A stretch of DNA of 64,000 nt from Epinephelus fuscoguttatus (Eukaryota; Chordata; Actinopteri; Perciformes; Serranidae): assembly GCF_011397635.1 (NCBI RefSeq), contig NC_064770.1, positions 33,380,598-33,444,597 on the forward strand, read 5' to 3'. Position numbers and translations under genes: made by a program. Under the pieces are notes generated by a model. It was not told where the DNA came from and made no database searches. It worked only from the letters and a program-made list of their open reading frames with translations. This document shows, one piece after another, positions 26,061-37,860 of the stretch (positions within the stretch are counted from its first letter, which is position 1; every line of letters starts with the position of its first letter).

Positions 26061-26503
26061 ATGTCCAGAGAGGAGCAGAGCTTGTCGGAGGTTGAGCTCA
26101 GCCCGGGGATGTCGGACGACAGTCGCTCTCTGTCGCCGGGTCATTCCTCCGGTGCGACTGGCGGGGGGGACTCGCCTCTCCACGGGCAGCAGCAGCCGCA
26201 GCTGCCGCAGCTGACGAGTCTGGACGACTCGACGGCGGGCTGCTCGTCCATCAAATCCGACGATGAGGACGACCGCTTCCCGGCAGGAATCCGTGATGCA
26301 GTCAGCCAGGTGCTCAACTGCTACGACTGGACCCTCGTGCCCATGCCCGTGCGCGTGAACACCGGAAACAAGAACAAGCCGCACGTGAAGAGGCCCATGA
26401 ACGCCTTCATGGTGTGGGCGCAGGCGGCGCGGAGGAAACTGGCCGACCAACACCCGCACCTGCACAACGCGGAGCTCAGCAAGACCCTGGGGAAGCTCTG
26501 GAG
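26061..26503 (+). CDS. sox10: sox10 coding exon 1: N terminus, DIM domain and first part of HMG box
   Basis: Encodes residues 1-147 plus two bases of Arg148. The HMG box is split after GKLWR, the conserved SoxE intron position, by a donor GTGAGG at 26504. A TG-rich acceptor ending TAG at 26053 could make this exon begin at 26054, seven bases before the ATG. That would place the rest of the 5' UTR in upstream exons. The acceptor's pyrimidine tract is weak, so the 5' border is uncertain while the coding part is not. Confidence 0.95.
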
Positions 26504-29500
26504 GTGAGGAGGCCATTTCATGTGGATAGTTCAGCGCTGTCAGATCACTGTCATCATGCTAACACAAAAATGTGTAGACAGTAAAAGAAGTAACTACCTA
26601 CTGCTCTTTGTTTTTACTAAATAAAAAGGTTGAGGCTAAATCTGCAGATAAGGGACAGGGTTTGTTTTCAGGGTGGGGGTTTGGGGAAATAGCTCCAGAT
26701 TAGCACAGGGCAAAGGTCAGTGTCATGGTCAAGCCTGAGGGTTTCAAGAATAAATGCAACTGGGTAAAGCAATCTCAATTTCAATTTCAATCTCCTGTAA
26801 TCTTCTATTAATTTTACATTTTTGTGCACCATCAATCTTTTACCTAAGGCAATAGGAGTAGATTTTGGGGAGGACATGGGGGACAAGTCCTTCTCAATAT
26901 TTAGAACATGTGCATTTGTCCCTGCTAATAAAAACATACAAGTAGCAGAAGATTTTTATTTGAATTAAAGACACTTCCACCATAAATCGATGCAAGGCAA
27001 AAAATTATGCAGGAAAATTTTCCCCAAATGCAGGAAATTAAGAGTTTGATGTTCAAAATATCCTGGGGGAGGACTGCAAACCCCCGTTTCAAATGTACCT
27101 TCCTTCCAAGTGTTGACACAAAACCTACGCCCTTGCTTCAGGCCAACTTGAACAAGCACACTCACGTAGCTGCCGATAGACAAGTGGTGTAAGATGCTGC
27201 GTACTTTTACAGATAAAACTGTGAAAGCTCACTGTAGGTTATTGTGTAAACACTACTTCTTTATTATTCTTTTTAATCAATGATATTTTTTCTTATTATA
27301 AAATTAGGATAATTATGCAACAAGCCTTTGCCCCTTTTCTCTGGACCATTTAGTTTAAGTCATGTGCTTTATTTTCTTATGAACAAAAGGCACAGTTGAG
27401 AAAATAAAGCAAGACAACATGCCCCCACCTGAGCTGATGTGTGGTATTATATTTTCTGCTAAAACTATTTGCTGTAATTGAGTTTTACTGTATATGAACA
27501 TGATTTTTAGTAGACATCGTTGCCCTAAGACACTGCCACAGTACCTCAGTAGACATTTTTCCGCACAGCTCACCAGCTGAGAAGTGTATATATGTGTTTA
27601 CTGTGAGCTTGTCACGATCACATGTTCCTGAATCCAGGCTAATTTTATAGACTGGCCATGTACCTGGAGTAAATGGCTCCTGAGGGAAACGGAGGGTGTT
27701 TTCACAAGCTTTCGGCTCACGTTTGAAATGCAGGTTTTTAACCTTTAAACGTATGGCTTTGCAAGATTCTTTTTAACTGTGTCTGAGTGCTCGAGCGTCA
27801 ACACCGCTGCCTCACGATCACCTGCAGTTCTTTACGGTCATAGTTCTGCCAGACTACACATCCAGTGTCCGTGTTCTCACACAAAACACTCGCTACTTGC
27901 TGAAAAGAAGGTCAGAAAAGTTAAATTCATTAACGTTGTGTGGACTGAGCATTTATTAGATAAAGACTTGACCCTGGGCTCAGGCATGATTGGTTAATTG
28001 GCCCAGAAACATGAAGAACAGGGAGGTTGAGGAAGGTCAGGGGTTTCTCATGCCATTCCTGCCAGCAGTAGTAATAAGGAGCTCGGTTTCATGTTTGCAG
28101 ACAGGATGCATCTTTGGCCTGTTTTATTTCATTACTGTCTAGCAGCAGTCAAATGCCCCTGGCAGGCATTACAATGAATGCACATACACAAAATAAAGCA
28201 CTATGTATCAATATGCGCTAAAATGGACTAAACTTATTTGTGGAAAACGTGTTGCCAAGCATATCTGTGAAAATAATTTTGACCCATATACTGTATGTTG
28301 ATATTCTTTAAAGCCTGTTATTCCAGATCCTTCACTTCCTCCAGAACTCTTAAAGAAATCGTCTTAAGGTGCATTTCATGTTACCATTTACATATACTTT
28401 AAATGTTTTCAGATTCCCTACACCAAAAGAAAAGTTCCCAACATTTCCTCACTTTTGGATGACCTTGTAGAATATATATCGCAGCTAAAAGCCAACATTG
28501 TGGCTTAATTCTTATTGAGTGCTGGGACTTCTCTTCTTCATACTTTAAACAACCCAATCTACCTTCCATCTTCCCTTTTTATCTAAGGCTTCTTAATGAG
28601 AGTGACAAGCGACCCTTCATCGAGGAGGCAGAGAGGCTGCGGAAGCAGCACAAGAAGGACTACCCTGACTACAAATACCAGCCAAGACGCCGCAAGAGTG
28701 GAAAGCCGGGTTCTGGATCAGGAAGTGAGGCCGATGGCCATTCGGAGGGTGAGGTCACCCACAGCCAACCTCACTACAAGGGCCTCCAGCTGGATGTGGC
28801 CCTGAGTGGGGGAGCCGGGTCACCTCTGGCAGATGGGCACCACCCTCTTGCTGCAGGTGGGCTGCAGGCTCCCTGCCACGACGTTACTGATAGCATCCCT
28901 GTCGCACTGTTAGACCAGTGTAGATAAAACTAGACAGTGTGGCACACAGAGAATTGCTTGAGTGTGCCAAGAAAATTACTGTAACCACATGTTTTCTTGT
29001 GTCTTTACAGGTCAGAGTCACAGTCCTCCTACACCTCCTACCACTCCCAAGACCGAGCCTCAGTCTGGGAAGGCAGGGGATGGAAAGCGAGAGGGTGTTG
29101 GGAATGGGGGCTCCCGTGGTGCAATGGGAGCAGAGGGGAGCTCAGGTGCTCCGGGATCTGGCAAACCTCACATCGACTTTGGTAATGTGGACATTGGTGA
29201 GATGAGCCACGAGGTGATGGCAAACATGGAGTCTTTTGATGTCAATGAGTTTGACCAGTACCTTCCACCTAATGGACACCCAGGGGTTGGGCAGAGTGCT
29301 GGGGCAGGAGCAGCTGCAACGACTTCGCCTGTCTCTCCGTACACCTACGGCATATCCTCAGCTCTGGCAGCAGCCAGTGGACACTCCGCAGCCTGGCTCT
29401 CTAAGCAGCAGCAGCCGCTGCAACATCACGGCCCCCCTCTGGGCTCAGACCCTTCCAAGGCCCAGATCAAGAGTGAGGCTGGAGGTGCTGGGGGTCACTT

Positions 29501-29801
29501 CACAGAGGGAGCCTCAGTAGGTTCCCATGTCACCTACGCTCCCCTCAGCCTCCCTCACTACAGCTCTGCCTTCCCCTCACTAGCCTCCAGGGCTCAGTTT
29601 GCTGAATATGCTGACCACCAGGCCTCAGGGTCATACTACGCCCACTCCAGTCAGGCCTCGGGGCTGTACTCTGCCTTCTCTTACATGGGGCCCTCCCAGA
29701 GGCCCCTGTACACTGCCATCACTGACCCAGCCAGCGTACCGCAGTCACACAGCCCCACACACTGGGAACAACCCATCTACACGACACTGTCGCGGCCATG
29801 A
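26061..29801 (+). CDS. sox10: SRY-box transcription factor Sox10 (three coding exons)
   Basis: SoxE transcription factor that specifies neural crest, pigment cell, glial and inner-ear fates; nuclear, binds DNA through an HMG box. Coding exons are 26061-26503, 28588-28856 and 29011-29801. They join in phase (AG|G, then G|GT) with GT-AG borders and give 500 aa, against 466 in human. Seen: acidic N terminus, dimerisation (DIM) domain at about residues 67-100, HMG box at about 106-178 ([16 protein letters not shown], then [18 protein letters not shown]), Sox10-type [12 protein letters not shown]2 region with [11 protein letters not shown] and [11 protein letters not shown], and C terminus ending [13 protein letters not shown]. 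That tail and the [15 protein letters not shown] stretch fit Sox10 rather than Sox8 or Sox9, and the polr2f-micall1-gga1 neighbours agree. The ATG at 26061 is chosen because it begins the family's [11 protein letters not shown] opening. Possible sumoylation motifs IKSD and IKSE are present. Teleosts can carry two sox10 copies, and which copy this is cannot be told here. Confidence 0.96.
26504..28587 (+). other. sox10: sox10 intron within the HMG box
   Basis: Intron at the conserved SoxE HMG position, 2.08 kb. I see no repeat element or open frame of interest in it. Confidence 0.8.
28588..28856 (+). CDS. sox10: sox10 coding exon 2: second part of HMG box and basic tail
   Basis: Follows an acceptor ending TAAG at 28587 and starts with the base completing Arg148. 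It carries HMG helix 3 and the basic C-terminal extension (YKYQPRRRK), then a Gly/Ser-rich linker. It ends with one base of a Gly codon before a GTGGG donor at 28857. In this linker the sequence is less like mammalian Sox10 than in the box. Confidence 0.94.
29011..29801 (+). CDS. sox10: sox10 coding exon 3: K2 region and C-terminal transactivation domain
   Basis: Begins after TCTTTACAG at 29010 and runs to TGA at 29799-29801. It holds the Pro/Thr-rich [11 protein letters not shown] motif, the K2 region, a possible sumoylation motif IKSE and the Ser/Tyr-rich transactivation tail. The open frame extends upstream into the intron as far as 28962, but that part lacks family similarity. Confidence 0.95.
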
Positions 29802-31008
29802 CAGACAACGAGACCAGAGGGCACTGGTGCAGGTTCAGCCCCCATGTCAGACCCGAGGAGCAGCAGCTACAACAGCAGTGTTGGTGGTATCAGTGGTGAA
29901 AGTGGTCTGGGCTGGGGGGATTGGGCAGGCACTGGGAGAGTCGGCAGGGGAGACAGGAGGGGAGAAACCCCGTACTGCTCTCGCCCAGATGCAGAAGCGC
30001 TGTCACAGCCCAAGGATGAGCTTGGAGCGTGGTGCTTTTGAAGCGTGGTTGATTATTTGGGGCACTCAGTGTAGTAGTGAGAGAATGTATTACATTGCAC
30101 CCACCATCACAGAGTTCAGGTTAGATTCACAGCAGCCAAGCCTCTGGCGCTCTAAACAGCATAATTGGCAGTGTTCATAAGTGGAAAAGGATCATATCCC
30201 TGTCAGTTTGGTGACTCCATGTATATCAGAGGAGACACCTTGTAGTCCACAGTCCTCCCCAAGAATCCACAAGGGGTCAGTGGCACCAGAGAACATGGTA
30301 CACACTGATAATTAGCAAGACTTTGATCTGTATTGTGAAGGGTGTGACTGAGACGGAGCCAAATTCATTATATATGAAATGGGGAGTACTGTAATAGAAG
30401 AACGGAGTGCCAAACTATTTGGCTGTGGCCCATTCACTTCTCAGGCAAGATTGACCTTTTATCAAACAGATGTTAGTTTTGTATTGCTTTTGGAAATCAA
30501 TGCAACAATTACTGATGTCATTCTGTTGGTACATTTGACCCTATTCAAATGATTATGCTGTGTTCATTTAACATGCCTTTTGTACACACAATTAACGTGC
30601 ATGGAAGAAAAATGCCATAAAACTCTGCTGAAGTTTTGTTAATTGTATATTAAGTCAAAAAAAAATATTATTTTCATGATGACTGACTATTATCAGGATA
30701 GTTTGAACGATGTACTTGAAATTACAAATGTACATTTATTGATGAAGATTTGTAAAATGACCAAAGTTTTGAGACCAAAACTTGCAGAACAGAAACTGAT
30801 GTTTCTCCCAACGTGACACTCAAAACTACCTTACATTTTGTAGCTAAATAGTTTTCTCTTAGCTGTCAACATTTTTCCAATGTGACTGAAACATACTGGT
30901 GTCAAAAGCTACTTTCGCCTTATTTTTTTCCACAATGGCACTGATGAGTGTGATGAGTTTCATTAATATCTGACGCATTCATGAAGAACATTCATGACAA
31001 AAGACAAT
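29802..31008 (+). other. sox10: sox10 proximal 3' UTR
   Basis: Follows the TGA. The first ~250 bp are GC-rich and have open frames in other phases, which I regard as carry-over from compositional bias. The rest is AT-rich with no repeat recognised. Confidence 0.5.
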
Positions 31009-32531
31009 GCTGAACAAATATAAATGCAGCACTTTTGTTTTTGCTTCCATTTTTCACGAGTTACAATAAAAAATCTTATACTTTTTGCTACACACACAAA
31101 AGGTTTAGTTCTCTAAAAGGCTCTCCTTAAATCTATTTTAGTGAGCATTTCGCCAACTTAATCCACCCACGAGACAAGCGTGGCATATCAAAGTGCTGAT
31201 TAAACAGGATGGTTATTACACAGCTGTTGTCTTGAGCTGCTCACAATAAAAAGCCACTCTAAAATGTGCAGTTTGATCACACGCTGACTGCACGGATGAA
31301 ACAATAAGCCGAACATAAGCAGTCTCCAATGTTGTTTCCAAGAATTTGGCAGTACATCCAACCGGCCCAGTGAGCCAGTCCAGGACCTTCACATCAAGAT
31401 CATTTCAGCACAGCCACTGAGATGAGCTTCCCTGAGACAGCTTCTGACGGTTTGTGTAGCAATTTGTAGCAATTGTCGAATACTGGCATTTGGGTAGTGA
31501 CTTCTGCATCAGATACCAATAGAAAAAGCCGTCCTGTCATGTCGGCATGACATGCCACTGAGTACCATCAGTGTGTAATGGCACCTGATGGCATCAGGAG
31601 GAAATGCAGTGGGACGACAATTAAAGTTAAGGGGAAGAAAAGTTCGAACAGGGCAGGCGGAAGGGGTGGTGGATGGGTCCAACAGTCACTGACTTTCACC
31701 TGGTTGCCCAGAGTTTGCTTCCCGTATGAATGTAAAGCCAATCCCTGTTATATTTTTTCTAAACCTAACCATGTGTATGTGTGTTGGCAAAATATAACCA
31801 CGTGAAATTTGAAAGGAAAAAAAAAAAAAAAAAAAAAACGTTAAATCTCAATGCTGCACTGACATAGTACATTTATTTTGAAAGAGACTGTATGCAAATG
31901 GAATATTTCCTGCGAAAATGGAAGTGTATTTTGAAAAGACACAATGCATATAACAGGCTAAAGTTGACACGGCGTCCCACAACATCAACAACAGATACAC
32001 CCATATCTGAAAAGAAAAGTCCACAACCAAGCAGATATGTTACGAGGTCGGGGTGACAATGTGTTGCCGGGTTGGGTTACACATGATCTGCAGTTGTGAG
32101 GCTGATTGGATGTACTGCCAAATTCTCGCACATGACAATGAAGACGGTTTATGGTGGTAAAATTAACATTCAACTCGCAGGCAACAGCTGTGGTGGACGT
32201 TCCTGCAGTCGGCATGCCAACAGCACTCTCCCTCAAAACTTGCAACATCTGTGGCATTGTGTTATGTGATAAATGTACACGTTCTAGAGTGTTTAGAGTG
32301 TTATTGTGAGCCTCACAAGGCACACCTGTGTGCTAATGATGCTGTTTAATCAGTATGTTAATATGCCACACCTGTCAGGTGGATGGACTTTGTTGGCAAA
32401 CTGCTCACTGACACAGAATTTGTGAGCAAAATTTAAGAAAGCCTTAGCCTTTTGTGTGCATGGGAAAAGAAATAGAAACTCGAAAAATGGGATCAAAAAC
32501 AAAAGTGTTGGGTTTATATTTTTGCTCAGCG
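31009..32531. mobile_element. Tc1/mariner relic in palindromic (foldback) form
   Basis: Left end GCTGAACAAATATAAATGC and right end TTTATATTTTTGCTCAGC are inverted Tc1-family termini. From the left, plus-strand Tc1 sequence runs inward (AATTTGGCAGTACATCCAAC at about 31342). From the right, the same 5' part of the transposase runs inward on the minus strand (GMPTAGTSTTAVACELNVNF, REFGSTSN). So the 5' half is present twice, head to head, around a 250-350-bp unrelated core with an A21 tract. The transposase catalytic half is absent and the element is dead. Confidence 0.8.
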
Positions 32532-33103
32532 TACTTGCATAATCCATTTTTGCTTTCCATGGTTGCAACATGTCATAGAATACATATAGAAGCTTTTTCA
32601 TTGTTTTAACCATTGACTGTATTAATGCTTTTTGCCGTTACTTTCTCCACTAAAAATCTGCACCACTGCCTTTTCTTTTCCTTTTTAATATCATTCAAAA
32701 TGTGTATATAGAACAGTATTCAACGTGAAATGTCAGATCTTTTGATTGTAGTTGTGTAACTTTTAAAAAAGAAGCATTTTGGGGACAGTTTTAATGTGGG
32801 AGATGCCAATACTGAGAAACAGTTGCCAGAGATTGAGCGAGCAAAGCTTCCTGGAGATAATATGTTTTAACACAGCCTTATATTAAACTCAAAATGTGCC
32901 TGGTCCTTAACAATACCTGCTATTCATGCATGAAACAGAGAAGCATTTTATCTGTTATGTTTGTGCCTTTCCCAGCGTTGTGGACTATTAGTTAAACTGT
33001 TTTACACATTATGTTTATCTCTGTTTGGTATCCGTAGTCTACTGCGTTTCCTCGTCTCCAAAACAGAACTGTATTTTGAATATCTTATTCTCCACATGCT
33101 TTG

Positions 33104-33106
<3 letters not shown>

Positions 33107-33146
<40 letters not shown>
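33107..33146. repeat. (TA)n microsatellite
   Basis: About 20 TA units in the putative sox10 3' UTR. Confidence 0.9.
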
Positions 33147-33152
<6 letters not shown>

Positions 33153-33566
33153 ATCACTCAAATATTCTTTATCACTACTGGACACAGATCCAGACAATAT
33201 GCATGCATCACTGCTTGTTTTAATTCACAGTCCATGGAAGCTTAATGTCTGTTTGTATTTAACCATTGACCTCGAGCACAAGAGGCCACGTTACATCTTT
33301 GTTGCTATGTGTGAATTATGTGTAACGTTGCTATGAATTTTACATCTCCTATTTATATTTGTTTCATGTTTGTGTGCGCTGTTGAATTGTTTCTCTCCAT
33401 TATGAGGACAACTGTTGACTGTTACTGCCATTTTAGTATTTCATTTTTTGTTTTTCTTTCTTGTATAACTGTTGCCAGCACAGCACGGCAACACGACTTC
33501 TTAATAACAGCAGGAGCGAAAGCCTAAACATGTGATGATGACTAATGACCTTTTGCGCTCACTTGA

Positions 33567-33572
33567 AATAAA
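33567..33572 (+). terminator. sox10: Candidate sox10 poly(A) signal (AATAAA)
   Basis: AATAAA is followed by a T-rich stretch suited to cleavage. It is the downstream end of a low-complexity, U-rich region (32,540-33,600) that looks like 3' UTR. If used by sox10, the 3' UTR is about 3.8 kb and includes the Tc1 relic at 31009-32531. Earlier AATAAA-like sites exist, so this assignment is tentative. Confidence 0.4.
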
Positions 33573-33599
33573 GCTCTATTATTTCTGCTTTGATACAAG

Positions 33600-34740
33600 T
33601 CCGGCTCTTGGAATATTTTTATGAGGAAACAAATGATGAAACTAATAAACAGCTCATCTCAGTCATCAACAAAATGCTCCTGTTTTATGAGGCTGATAAA
33701 AACTCATCAACAAAAACATGTCTTTATGGCATCTAGTGTCTCTGCATAACTAAAGGATAATTCACTTTCCCTGGTTGGGACTCACAGCTACAGCAATCTA
33801 CAACCGTTCGCAAAGGTGAGGTGAATATGAGTGATGATGCAGGTGGTGTATGAGTGGGGACGGTATGTTTCAAAAGCAGCACGCATCAGATGTACATTCA
33901 TGTAGCCGTCTACTGTAACTGCAAGTTTCCTCAGACTGAACTTGAACTAATCCAGCCCCAGATGAGGGTAAGATTGGTTATGCGTGCCTATATGCATATT
34001 TCAGTGTGCATGTATGTGTGTGTGTTTCTCTGTGTCGCGGGTTAAGCCTGACTCCTAATTCCCTCTCTTTAATCGGCTGTGTGATACTTTGGAAAGACAA
34101 AGAGGGCCATTGAAGGGGAGCTAGGGGAGGAGGGAAACAGGGGCATTGAGGGAGCCTTACCCATAACTGCCTGGCCTGTAGCTTCACCGGGATACAAAGG
34201 GACTCTCATACTTGCTCTGCACATAGACCCTGCAACCCCCACTACCCACTACCCAACCTCCTCCTCTCATCCCCCACACTCACCCCATCCACTAAAAAAC
34301 CCCCTCTTGTTTCAGGTTGTAATGGGATTAAAACATTCCAAAAGTTAAGAGAGTTAACCAGAAGGAAGATGTAGGTAGAGATATTTCATTACGTGAATTT
34401 TGAGCAGCAAACTGTCAAAGCAGGTGTCGTTCAGGAGCAGAAGGACTGGGAACAGACGGTCGATGGAGCCATGAGGTCACCCCACCACCATACGGTGCAG
34501 AGGAAGAATGGATCAAAAGCATAGTTCGTTAAGTAGAAGGGTTTCTCCAAGTCATAGAGACACATTGAAGTTTTGGTAAAATGTAACTCAAGTATTGCAG
34601 AGCTGATTTAAGGTTCTCATTCACCTTCATGATGAGACACTAAGTAATCACATGAAGTATATAGCGTGGGTATGGACAACAATCTTAAAATATGAAAGCA
34701 TGAAGAGAAAAAAGCTAAAGCTGGCCACATTAGTTGGGTC
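33600..34740. other. Intergenic sequence without recognised features
   Basis: Low-complexity pyrimidine/purine tracts (34,080-34,310) and short GT repeats. No protein similarity noticed. Confidence 0.4.
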
Positions 34741-34744
34741 TGAT

Positions 34745-35215
34745 CTAAAAGGGACAGTTCACCCTATTTCGGCTGTAAAGATGTCTGCCTTCTGTCCAAT
34801 ATTATGGAACAAGATGGCACTAAAAACATTTAAAAAAAAAAAATTTAAAAAAAACCTCAACAGCATGTCTTTTTCTAAAAATCATGACCCAGTTATTCAA
34901 GATAATCCACAGACCATGTTGTGTGCAGTTTTATGTAGGAACTACTTTCGCTCCACTGAACTACACCCACCAACTGTGTCATTACACTGAAGGAAGGGTG
35001 CATCTGTTACCTCAGCTAGCATCACTGAGCTAACAAATGTTACAGCTCAGCCAAGGAGGACGCCATTAATGTTTACATCTTGCGCTGTCACGAGCACGAG
35101 CCTCTCGTCCATGAGTAGATGCACACTTCCTTCTGCAGAGTGCAGTTGGCGAGTGTAGTTCGGTAGAGAGAAAATAGTTCCTACATGAATCTGCTCACAA
35201 TAAGGTTTGTGGATT
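34745..35215. mobile_element. Foldback MITE
   Basis: GTAGGAACTACTTTCGCTCC near 34935 is mirrored by the GAGAGAAAATAGTTCCTAC stretch near 35165. Between them, the arms CACTGAAGGAAGGGTGCATC and GATGCACACTTCCTTCTGCA are also inverted. It is imperfect and contains no gene. It abuts the next MITE directly. Confidence 0.65.
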
Positions 35216-35218
35216 ATA

Positions 35219-36058
35219 GGCCCGTTTCCACCGCAGGAACTTCGGGGTAAATTTACGGGGCCTGGGCCGTTGGTGCGTGTCTCCACCGCAGGAACCACCC
35301 CCAAAGGACAGAGTTCCAGGACTTTTACAGGGGCTAAACAAGTCCCTGCCTCGGAGTAGGTACTCAGAACAGTCCCGAGAAACTTCTGGCTGGGGCTTGG
35401 GGATTACTTGGTGCTGATTGGATATACTCAAGGCGGGATGTGACGTTTTGTAATTAACAACATGGTTATCGTAGTTTAGCTAGGCTAACCGTTAGCTGTT
35501 AGTGGTGTCTGTAATAACTCTGGTCACGGTCCGTGAAAAAAATATTTTTCCAGCGGATATCTTAGTTACAACATGATTGAGCTAGCAAAGCAGTTTTGTG
35601 TTGCTATGTGTGGTATTTATTCAGTTACGGGAAGTCACGATGTCTAGAAAGCATCAGCTGACAGGGACAGCTAACAGCAGCAGCAAAGCTAACATCAGGA
35701 CGTCATCTCTTAAAAGCCTCCCATTGTCGGATACAACATGAAACTACTCCAGTTAGCTCAATCATGTTGTAACTAAGACATCCGCTGGAAAAAATATTTT
35801 TTTCACGGACCATGACCAGAGTTATTACAGATACCGCTAACGGCTAACAGTGTCCCTACGCCCCTATGTCGCCCCGGTCAAAATGGTCGCGAAACGATTA
35901 TGTCACATACAGAGCCCGGTAACTTTACAGGAACCTTACTCCTACTCCGCTCTCTCAGTGGAGACACGGCGGTTGAGAGGGCCGAGCGAGAGGACATTCC
36001 TGTAGTAGTTCCTGCCCCCCAAATAGTACCAGGAACTTCTTCAGTGGAAACGGGCCTT
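35219..36058. mobile_element. ~840-bp MITE with long inverted arms
   Basis: Left terminus GGCCCGTTTCCACCGCAGG and right terminus TTCAGTGGAAACGGGCC form the ends. Inside, GGTCACGGTCCGTGAAAAAA to TTACAACATGATTGAGC (about 35520-35580) is inverted around 35755-35850. TTA-rich flanks could be a short target duplication. The superfamily is not certain; Harbinger-like is a guess. Confidence 0.7.
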
Positions 36059-36744
36059 ATCCTGAGTGACCAGAGGCCTGTACTACGAAGCAGGATTTGG
36101 GGTTAGTGGGGTAACTTTAAGGTTAGCTATGAAGCTAGTTCACTTTTTACCAAGATAAATCACTGTGGTAACTTATGCTGAACAACTAACCTGCTGCAGA
36201 GCAGGTTACTTCAGAGTATCAGATCACAACCTGTCAACATCCTGACCTCTGACCAATCAGAGCACTGGAAAAAAAAGTATCCAAAGACAAAAATCCAGAG
36301 TTACAGGTAAAAAGATTATATACAGTCTATTTATAGGTGAGCAGAATAATTCCATGTCAGGCTCTGTATTTCCACTCTGGTTTTTAAAACAGAGCCTCTA
36401 ACAAACAGAGAGATTGTTTCCAACACTAAACACATGATGATGATTTAAGCAGCATTTTAATTGTACAAAGTTTATTTTGTGCCCGGAGTGATAGCTGACA
36501 GTGTGGCAGATTTTACACTAACTCCATCACTGTCACTCAGAATAATATGACACGCCTATGTGACAACTTTTGGAATAAAAAGACAGAGAACAATCCACAC
36601 ACTGTTAATCAGCTCCTGTGATTATAAATGCTACATTTTGGTCAGATAGACGTCAACAGTCATTAGTTTTCCACTCTTTGCAGAAGCAGTCTGGCATTAC
36701 TTTTAATTATTTTTATTTGGAATACTCAGAGTAGTTTCATCATC

Positions 36745-37540
36745 CATCTGGCCTCAACGATGGTGCTGGAGAGGCTGGTCTTGGCCCACCTGAGACCACA
36801 GAGACCGCAGGTGAAATCGTCCCTCGACCCTCTGCAGTTTGCCTACCAGCCTCATCTGGGAGTGGATGACGCCATCATCTACCTGCTTCAGCTCACTCAC
36901 TCACACCTGGATGGATCCTGCCGTGCTGTGAGAATCACATTCTTTGATCTCTCCAGTGCACTCAGCACCATCCAGCCACTGCTACTGAGGGAGAAGCTGC
37001 AGGTGATTGGGCAGTGTCCTGTCTGACATGGTGCTTAGAAGCACAGGAGCTCCACAGCGGCCGTTTCTGTCTCCTTTCCTTTTCACCTTATACACCACAG
37101 ACCTTCAGTGTGACTCTGGGTCATGCCAGCTGTAGAAGTTCTCTGACGGCTCTGCAGTGGTTGGGTGTATAAGTGATGGACAGCAGGACTACAAAGCACT
37201 GGTGAATGATTTTGTGGAGTGGGTTGGGAGAAATCACCTGATACTGAACGTGGCCAAGACCAGGGAGATGGTGATTGACTTCAGAAGGATGAGAACAGCT
37301 TCTCAACCCCTGAGCATACAGGGGGAGGACATCAGCATGGTCGAGGACTACATGTACCTCGGCATCCACATAGACAACAGACTGAACTGGAAGGCCAACA
37401 CTGACGCTGTGTACAAGAAGGAGATCTTTCAATGTGTGCAGCAAGAAGTTGGAGATCTTCTACCAGTCTGTTGTAGCCAGTGCACTTTACTTTGCTGTAG
37501 TCTTTTGGGGGAGCAGCATCGGACTGAATAAACTTATCAA
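36745..37540 (+). mobile_element. L2-like LINE reverse-transcriptase fragment
   Basis: LDPLQFAYQPHLGVDDAIIY and FFDLSSALSTIQPLLLREKL match the finger/palm start of CR1/L2-type reverse transcriptase. After an internal deletion come VGCISDGQQDYKALVNDF, WVGRNHLILNVAKTREMVID and YLGIHIDNRLNWKANTDAVY. The catalytic YxDD-type motif reads as a degenerate FSDGS. Frameshifts and the deletion make it non-functional. Confidence 0.85.
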
Positions 37541-37669
37541 CTTATCCATCATGGATAACCCTGAGCACCCCACATTTTCTACAACCTCTACCTCACTTTC
37601 TTTACTCCTGCAATTTTTATATTTTTATTTCATTCCTGTATATTTCTCTTTTATATTTTAAACTTTATT

Positions 37670-37860
37670 TACCAGGCACCCTGAGCAGTGGGGGAGTTCA
37701 ATGCCTTGCTCAAGGGCACCCCGGGAGTGCCCAGGAGGTGAACTGGCACCTCTCCAGCCACCAGTCCACGCTCCGCATTTGGTCTGGACGGGGACTTGAA
37801 CCGGCGACCCTCCAGTTCCCAACCCACGTCCCTATGGACTGAGCTACTGCCGCCCCCCAT
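37670..37860 (-). mobile_element. tRNA-derived SINE
   Basis: Minus-strand reading starts GGCGGCAGTAGCTCAGTCC (A-box-like tRNA head) and has the B box GGTTCAAGTCC. It continues into a core containing CCTTGAGCAAGGCATTGAAC, typical of fish SINEs. Inserted next to the L2 fragment. Confidence 0.8.

Noticed and set aside
25929-26516. 195-codon minus-strand frame opposite sox10 exon 1
   Set aside because: Shadow on the complementary strand of a GC-rich coding exon.
28962-29010. Upstream extension of the sox10 exon 3 frame, starting MCQENY
   Set aside because: Intronic; the acceptor TCTTTACAG at 29010 restores phase with exon 2 and the conserved GQSH start.
29599-30180. 193-codon frame overlapping the sox10 3' end
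   Set aside because: Off-frame shadow of sox10 continuing into the GC-rich 3' UTR; no similarity recognised.
31985-32323. Possible functional Tc1 transposase
   Set aside because: Only the N-terminal DNA-binding part remains; the catalytic domain is absent and the element is a palindromic relic.
37670-37860. tRNA gene
   Set aside because: It has A- and B-box-like sequence but no proper cloverleaf, and it continues into a SINE body.
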